Below, in pieces: positions 58,431 to 64,000 of a DNA stretch of 64,000 nt. Under the pieces are notes generated by a model. It saw only the letters and a list, made by a program, of their open reading frames with translations. It ran no database searches and was not told where the DNA came from. How positions within the stretch are numbered: position 1 is the first letter of the stretch; the number at the start of each line of letters is the position of its first letter. The translations under genes were made by a program, and so were the position numbers. The stretch is taken from positions 372,001 through 436,000 of the forward strand of contig JAALGZ010000003.1 of the NCBI GenBank assembly GCA_015227615.1, in the 5' to 3' direction. The stretch is from Labyrinthula sp. Ha. Its lineage: Eukaryota > Sar > Bigyra > Labyrinthulida > Labyrinthulaceae.

Positions 58431-61400
58431 TTTCAAATTCTCTGAATAGGGTAATGTCACACTGCCTTTTTCAAGTTAAAGTATTTCGAATAAATGAAAC
58501 GTCTTAATAGTATTTTCATATCCTTGAAATTTTATATCTAAGTTGAGAATATAGTTATACTTTTAACTTTTCTGGTTACTCTATAATATTTTCATCAACC
58601 AAGAATAAGAAACCACCATAATATCATCGTTGGCACGTGAGCACAAAAGCGAGAAGTTTCTAAAAGACTGGATCCCCTTATACTTGCACAGAATACCAGG
58701 TTTACACACCTTTTTTACTTTAAACAGGTAATATTAATTCGTCATAATAATCAAAACAACTTTATTTTGAAACCCATAGGTGGAATAGCAGCATATCATT
58801 TAACAAAGTTTTTCTACCTTGTCATAGCTCTGTTCAAACTTCACTCAAAGGGACAACATGATGGTTAGAGATGAAATCGTTCTTCTCGTCAAGAAACAAG
58901 AATCTAGCTAATCATGAATTATTTTGAAATATTAACTTAAAAGTTAATATTTTTTCATTTTATATGTAATATTTTCTTCACTTAATTAACTCTTTCAGCA
59001 ATACAGGTTAATTTATTTTAGCAACTAAGTCAGTAGCTTAGACAAGGTGGCAACAATCCGTAAATGTATTAGAACCTCAAACAGAAATAAATTATTTTAC
59101 TCTCATTAAATTATGAGTGATTTCTTAAGACTGTTTTCTCATTCTGTGAGCTTCCAATCTAGGCTTCGGCATCATATGCCCTACCTTAAGCCTTAGAAAA
59201 GGAAAAATCTTGAAAAAACACGAGTCAATTGCTGTTTTTTAAGTGTCTTATTAATTTTAATTAGCAATAAGCTATTCATTATACTTAATTTAGTTATTAT
59301 TTACTTTTCCACCAGCGCACTATTTTAGAGAGAAACAACTTGACGTAGGTGTTTTGGGTTAACTTTGTGTCCAAACGAATTATTTCATTCAATATATTTA
59401 CAAGAATCATGATATCAGTTGGGACACCATTTCATGTAACTCTTATGTATAACCCATTCTTCCAGTTAAAGAAACTATAAACAAAAGAGATTCTTATGAG
59501 CAAAACTCAAAGCTAGGCAATTTTACCGGTAAAATGGGTAGGTATAGTTTTAAAATGTCCAATTTGCGTGCTTTAACCCTTAAGCTTCTTAGTTTCGGAT
59601 GTCCAAAATATATAAGAAAAGATAAATCGTAAATACAGAATTCGGTAACTTTTCATTGGCTATTTTAAAAATTTTAATAGGAATGAAAGTATCTTATCTT
59701 CCATAAAAACCTTCTTTACCATTTTCGAATGGCATAATACATCATCTGAACAATGAAAATTTTAAATTCTTACATCAAAATGCTTGCAGACAATTTGACT
59801 TAGAATTGAGTCGACTGTGATATTGAGCATTTGTCATGACGATAGTCCAAGTTGATAAGGTTTGGGATTTTTTAATGTCATAGCAAAAACTGGTTAATCG
59901 ACCAGAGAATTAATTGAGTTAGATTGGGGTTCTGGAGATGAGTCCGGATAATTGTCGGAAATAAATAAAATTTTGAGTACAAGGTAGGGATGTCCATGGG
60001 AATCTCGAGATTCTATATGTATATATATTGTAACTTGCTCTTTCTTGAACATGTTCAAGCGCGAAAATTTAAAAAGAAAAAATTTTCTTATAAAATATGC
60101 ATAGAATCTAATATCTCTTCTACCATCACATGAGCTGATCTGTATGATTGAAAACCTTTCAGAGTCGCTGATTGTACATGAACAACCGTAGTACAAGGTC
60201 AAAGAAGCATGGTAAGTTACAAGTAGAATCACCTTGACCTGAAATTTCCTAAATGTAGACTATACTCTTAGCCAAATCATACACAAACTCTGGAAAACCT
60301 GGTTTTATTCACCCGTTTCTTCCAAAGCAATATATGATTCATTTCTCTTTTACTATATGTGGACAAGAATAAACCACCTATAGATGAAAGGCCTAGCCTT
60401 TGAAACAGACTCCTTGATTCTCGTTAACTTTTTAAAATACGGGTAAGAGCCACACTAGTACATCAAGAGGTAATTGTTTGTTGTAATGCTTTATCCAGAG
60501 GTTTACTTTCCGATTGTTGTGGGACCGGAAAATGTAATTTCCACTGATTCAACCAAATACATATAGACTCCACATTGGCATGAGTTAAACGACATAGCGC
60601 GTGTCGAATAATAAAAACTACTTGAGAAATTTTACATATCTAATCGTAGTATTTACAGTATTCAACTGTTACATATATTTCTTAACCTTAAAAGTAAATG
60701 CTAAGAAACCAAAAACTTATGTAAACAACATTATTGACCTTGTACTTTCAATAAACAGAGTTCAGTGTAACATTAAAAAAGACCAAAAACTCAACTTAAT
60801 AGTATCAAAGAATATTCTAAGCATGGTGCTTACCATGGGAAAAGAATGACACAGCAATCGGATTGACCTGCTTCTTGGCAATGATGCATCAAATAATGTT
60901 TTCTTAGTTTAGAGAATTGGAGATAAGAAAAAAAAACACACCAAGGCTAGAAACATTTTAGACCTATTCAAGAGCAGTTTGACAGAATAGAATATTTCAA
61001 ATACTTCCTTTAAGTTCAAATGAATCAAGGAGGTGTTTATTTCCTATGTCAAGATAAACTTCTAATGGCAAAGGTGTACTTAAAGGTGTCAATATTCAAA
61101 TAGCGAATAGAAATAATATCCGTGAAAGAGAACCGATCACTTCATTTAGCTCTACATTGCACCCATTTAAAGCTAAAAATAATTAAAGTAATAGAATAAC
61201 AATAATAATAATAATAATAAATTTTACATTTTCATTTCATAAAAATTCACCTTGTTTCTCTTTGCTTTATGTAGGATAACAACAATATTGAAATTGAACG
61301 GATGCTTAATACCAAAACGTTGTTCCAAAGCAATTTGATTGGATTTTATTTTGCTAGAGTTTTAGGTAATCAAATGAGTAACATTGAAAGGTTCTTCCTG

Positions 61401-62600
61401 AAATCTGCATTTCAAAAATTTGAATACTGGTCACCATTCGAGGACTTGTTACGAGATACTCGTTTACATATTTTTTAGGATGTAAAAAACTCATATTATG
61501 GCCAAAAAAAAAAAGATATTCTGTTCTTCATGCTAAACTAAACCTTCATGTTCATATAAGATGTTCTTGCACTCGCTATAGGTACACGTACCCCAAAGTA
61601 TGAGAGGTCATCGTACTAATGCTATGAAGTTACCCTATGATTCACCCGCAATTTTAAGCATATAGTATTTAAAAAACTAATAACTTTGCACGAATAATTT
61701 TTATTGCTCCTTTAGCAAATGTGGTCAAAGTAGAGAATAGTCTTACGCATTACAAACCAGTATTGTAAGTATCCAATATCCCCTCAGATCTTATGTAACC
61801 GTTCGCTTTCAATTTTAGATTTCAATACTACTTGAATTAGTCGATATTCTTCAGAAAAAGATAACCCCGTAAAGAATTTTTTTCCCACATCCATTTTCAC
61901 TAGTTTGAAAAGGACAGATCAACATAACTAAAAGAAGTCGAGAGCGGTTCCAGTAGTTTCATTTAATGAGAAATTATCCTGAGATAGAATTCTCTGTATT
62001 GTAGACGCTGATATTCCAGGAAAATTCGCTGCAGTATTCCTTAACCTGAGTAAAATAAAATTTTTAAACCAATGCACCATTTTTTGGGAGCTACTCGTAG
62101 GTTGGAAGCCCTTTGCACCATATTACTACTCTACCCTCACAACACTATATATCCCTAAATGATCGATAGATAAATAAACGCTGTGCACTATTAATCAATC
62201 TAGTCAAATATGTTAAATCAAAGCTTTCTACACTCTAATCCTCGGGTAAACCTGAGAAAAACTTAAAGGTATGAAAATCAATATTTTTGATAGTCCAGAA
62301 AAAATCTCAAACGAAAGACTGGTAAAATTCTTCAGAGATTGATGAGATTATATGTGATAGGATTTGACTTAAAGATTGTTTCTACCATTCGAGACAAATC
62401 CCAGTGACACTTTAAGTACCCCCCCCCCCAAATATATATGCTGGTGGAATTTGGGGATGGATTTCAACATCAAATAATAAAAAAATAGAGGGAAAATTAG
62501 CTTTGTTGAGCGGGGAAACAAGAACGTCTCACCATATCCCATAGTGCTACTTGGACACTTAAACCTTTTCACATAGCCATAAAAAATGGAAAGTTGAAGT
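58431..62600. other. AT-rich region without a recognisable gene
   Basis: Short open frames only. An (AAT)n microsatellite lies at about 61199-61221. A run of 11 C residues lies at 62419-62429. No RNA gene was found. Confidence 0.45.
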
Positions 62601-63450
62601 CAACTTTAGATATTTATGCCATTGATGAGGTTGTTTACTACCACTATAATACTTTGGATAATTACATGGGGACAATTTTAAAAAACTAAAGAATTTGATA
62701 AAAGAGGCTAAGGTATTTTTTAAAGAGGTAGGTGAGATGCTCACAAGAGAGTGTAAGTCAATGGGAAGCAACATGATAATTGAAGAATCGAGTGATTGTA
62801 AGCTAGGTATAAGTAATTCAACTAAAGATCTAAAAAAATAGACATTTCTTAGAATTAGGGGAAAAGAATAGAGCTGCATTACCTTCTTGCAATTGTGAAG
62901 CGCGGATAATTCCCCATTTCCTCTTCAGAAACACTGCTTGATATTGAGGTCGTAAAAGGATTCAATAACTCGCTGTATGACATCATCCAATTAGATGGAG
63001 GTTTGAAGATTCCTCTCTTTAAGAACGTGCCTTGTGGGAAATTGAAGTTAAGAAATCTGGTTCTTTGGAGATTTAGCATTCAAGACTGAAGCTCAGGCAC
63101 TTGATCTTAATAATATCCCAAGAAAGATGAAGATTAAATATCCCAGACTTCTCACTGTGGGCAAACTACTCTATGAAGAGGTTAAAAATAGAAGTGATGG
63201 TTGGAGTAAATTCTACGCAACAGCCTTGAAAATGATAGCAGCATTGAAGAAAAATTCGGCTGGAAGCATCATGGATGTGCATGAGGTGTCGGTGGAGAAT
63301 TCAACGATTTTTGCGTCGCCCAGGAAAATAATCAGAAGGGGGAAGATGATGGCAGAATGGTTCATTTCACGAATGTACTTCCCCAATGGACTTTATCAAC
63401 CAATAATTAAGGTTCCTTCCCATTTTTATTTATTGTTTATCGGTCTTTGA
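62601..63450 (+). pseudogene. Possible coding remnant, unrecognised
   Basis: Three consecutive plus-strand stretches look protein-like. About 62688-62842 encodes NLIKEAKVFFKEVGEMLTRE and onward; 62926-63090 encodes TLLDIEVVKGFNNSLYDIIQ, then LKIPLFKNVPCGKLKLRNLV; 63127-63450 starts with ATG and encodes MKIKYPRLLTVGKLLYEEVK and onward for 107 residues. A pyrimidine-rich acceptor-like CTCTTCAG lies at 62920-62927 before the second piece, but I could not find a splice pattern joining the pieces without a stop. I do not recognise a family. It could be a gene with unseen introns, or debris. Confidence 0.25.
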
Positions 63451-64000
63451 ACTAAATCTTGTATGAGATAACCTTAAAGCCAACCGGTTCTTTTTTTGTG
63501 ATCTTTGAAGTTTGAGTTTTTCATAATAATTAGTACTATCCCATTACCTTGCTTGTTTCTTATTTTTCAATAATAACTTTTGAAATAATAGTTGGTCCTA
63601 CCATTCAACGGTACATTGTTTAGTAGCACATCCAGCCCTACTCCGTTTTTCTTTTCTTCATACTTCATAATATTTATTTTCAGCTTTTTGTGTAAAATAG
63701 ATTTACAAAGTCCTGAGTAGAGTAAAAAATACACCTGTTATTTCTTAGCACCATTTTAATGCTTGAAAATCTTTGTTAAAATATTATCATCATCAACTTG
63801 CGTTTGTGTACTTGATTCAGTTTCCAAGATATGATGCAGTTAAAAAATTGTTTTCCATATACTCTTGACCATTGTCCTCAACAGAGCATCAACTCTGTTA
63901 CTCTCGTGTCTTTAATATTATTCATGGGTCTAATTTGAAGCATTAAGTATCAGTTTCTGCCCTCTCTTTGGTTAATCTGTTTTCAAAAGAGTTTATGTAT
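63451..64000. other. AT-rich region at the window edge
   Basis: Nothing was recognised. Any gene starting here would continue outside the window. Confidence 0.4.

Noticed and set aside
61199-61221. (AAT)n run, and the run of 11 C residues at 62419-62429
   Set aside because: Ordinary microsatellite and homopolymer in AT-rich DNA; the C run may also be a sequencing artefact.
1-64000. CRISPR arrays, operons, ribosome-binding sites or bacterial origin
   Set aside because: Introns, eukaryotic protein families and tRNAs without encoded CCA show this is eukaryotic nuclear DNA; none of these features was seen.

Overview
The window is nuclear DNA from a eukaryote, very probably a unicellular one. 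It is AT-rich. It carries eukaryote-only proteins: a SYF2 splicing factor, a BRWD/PHIP-type WD40-bromodomain protein, an ING/SGF29-type chromatin reader, a ROK1/DDX52 helicase, a eukaryotic-type cysteinyl-tRNA synthetase and an organellar ClpB. Genes lie on both strands without operons. All three stop codons end genes, so the code is standard. I cannot name the lineage from sequence alone.

The most distinctive property is intron size. I could place nine introns by combining reading frame, splice sites and protein homology. They are 21, 27, 28, 28, 29, 29, 29, 30 and 34 nt long, all begin GTA and all end TAG or CAG. Retention of any one would bring in a premature stop. The genes are otherwise long open exons, one of about 4.7 kb. 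The same window has large gene-free AT-rich stretches, so introns are miniaturised although the genome as a whole is not compact.

Layout. 1-5.5 kb: no gene recognised. 5.5-7.3 kb: an acyl-protein thioesterase-like hydrolase with an N-terminal helical SAP-like segment, convergent with and overlapping by 4 bp a MYND zinc-finger protein. 10.3-11.5 kb: SYF2 and a broken matrin-type zinc-finger fragment. 11.8-18.4 kb: a BRWD-like reader convergent with an ING-SGF29 fusion protein, then tRNA-Ala(TGC). 19.4-19.8 kb and 51.0-51.5 kb: two diverged, oppositely oriented copies of an approximately 475-bp repeat. 23.8-24.0 kb: tandem tRNA-Thr(AGT) and tRNA-Met(CAT), 5 bp apart. 24.3-26.4 kb: an ankyrin-type protein with a ZZ-like zinc motif. 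26.4-36.5 kb: no intact gene, but decayed coding remnants including a MULE-type transposase. 36.6-38.1 kb: a small putative membrane protein divergent from a PNUTS-like TFIIS-N protein. 38.4-42.8 kb: a GT47/RXYLT1-like glycosyltransferase and cysteinyl-tRNA synthetase. 43.55-48.27 kb: a complete Ty3/gypsy LTR retrotransposon with 263-bp LTRs, a 5-bp target duplication and a single gag-pol frame carrying four in-frame stops. 53.6-54.0 kb: a decayed OTU-protease relic. 54.2-58.4 kb: mitochondrial ClpB/HSP78 and the ROK1/DDX52 helicase. 58.4-64 kb: mostly empty, with a possible coding remnant near 63.2 kb.

Functional themes are housekeeping RNA and protein metabolism (splicing, rRNA processing, tRNA charging, organellar proteostasis) and histone-mark reading, interspersed with transposon debris. 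All functional calls rest on motif recognition by eye; no database search was possible.
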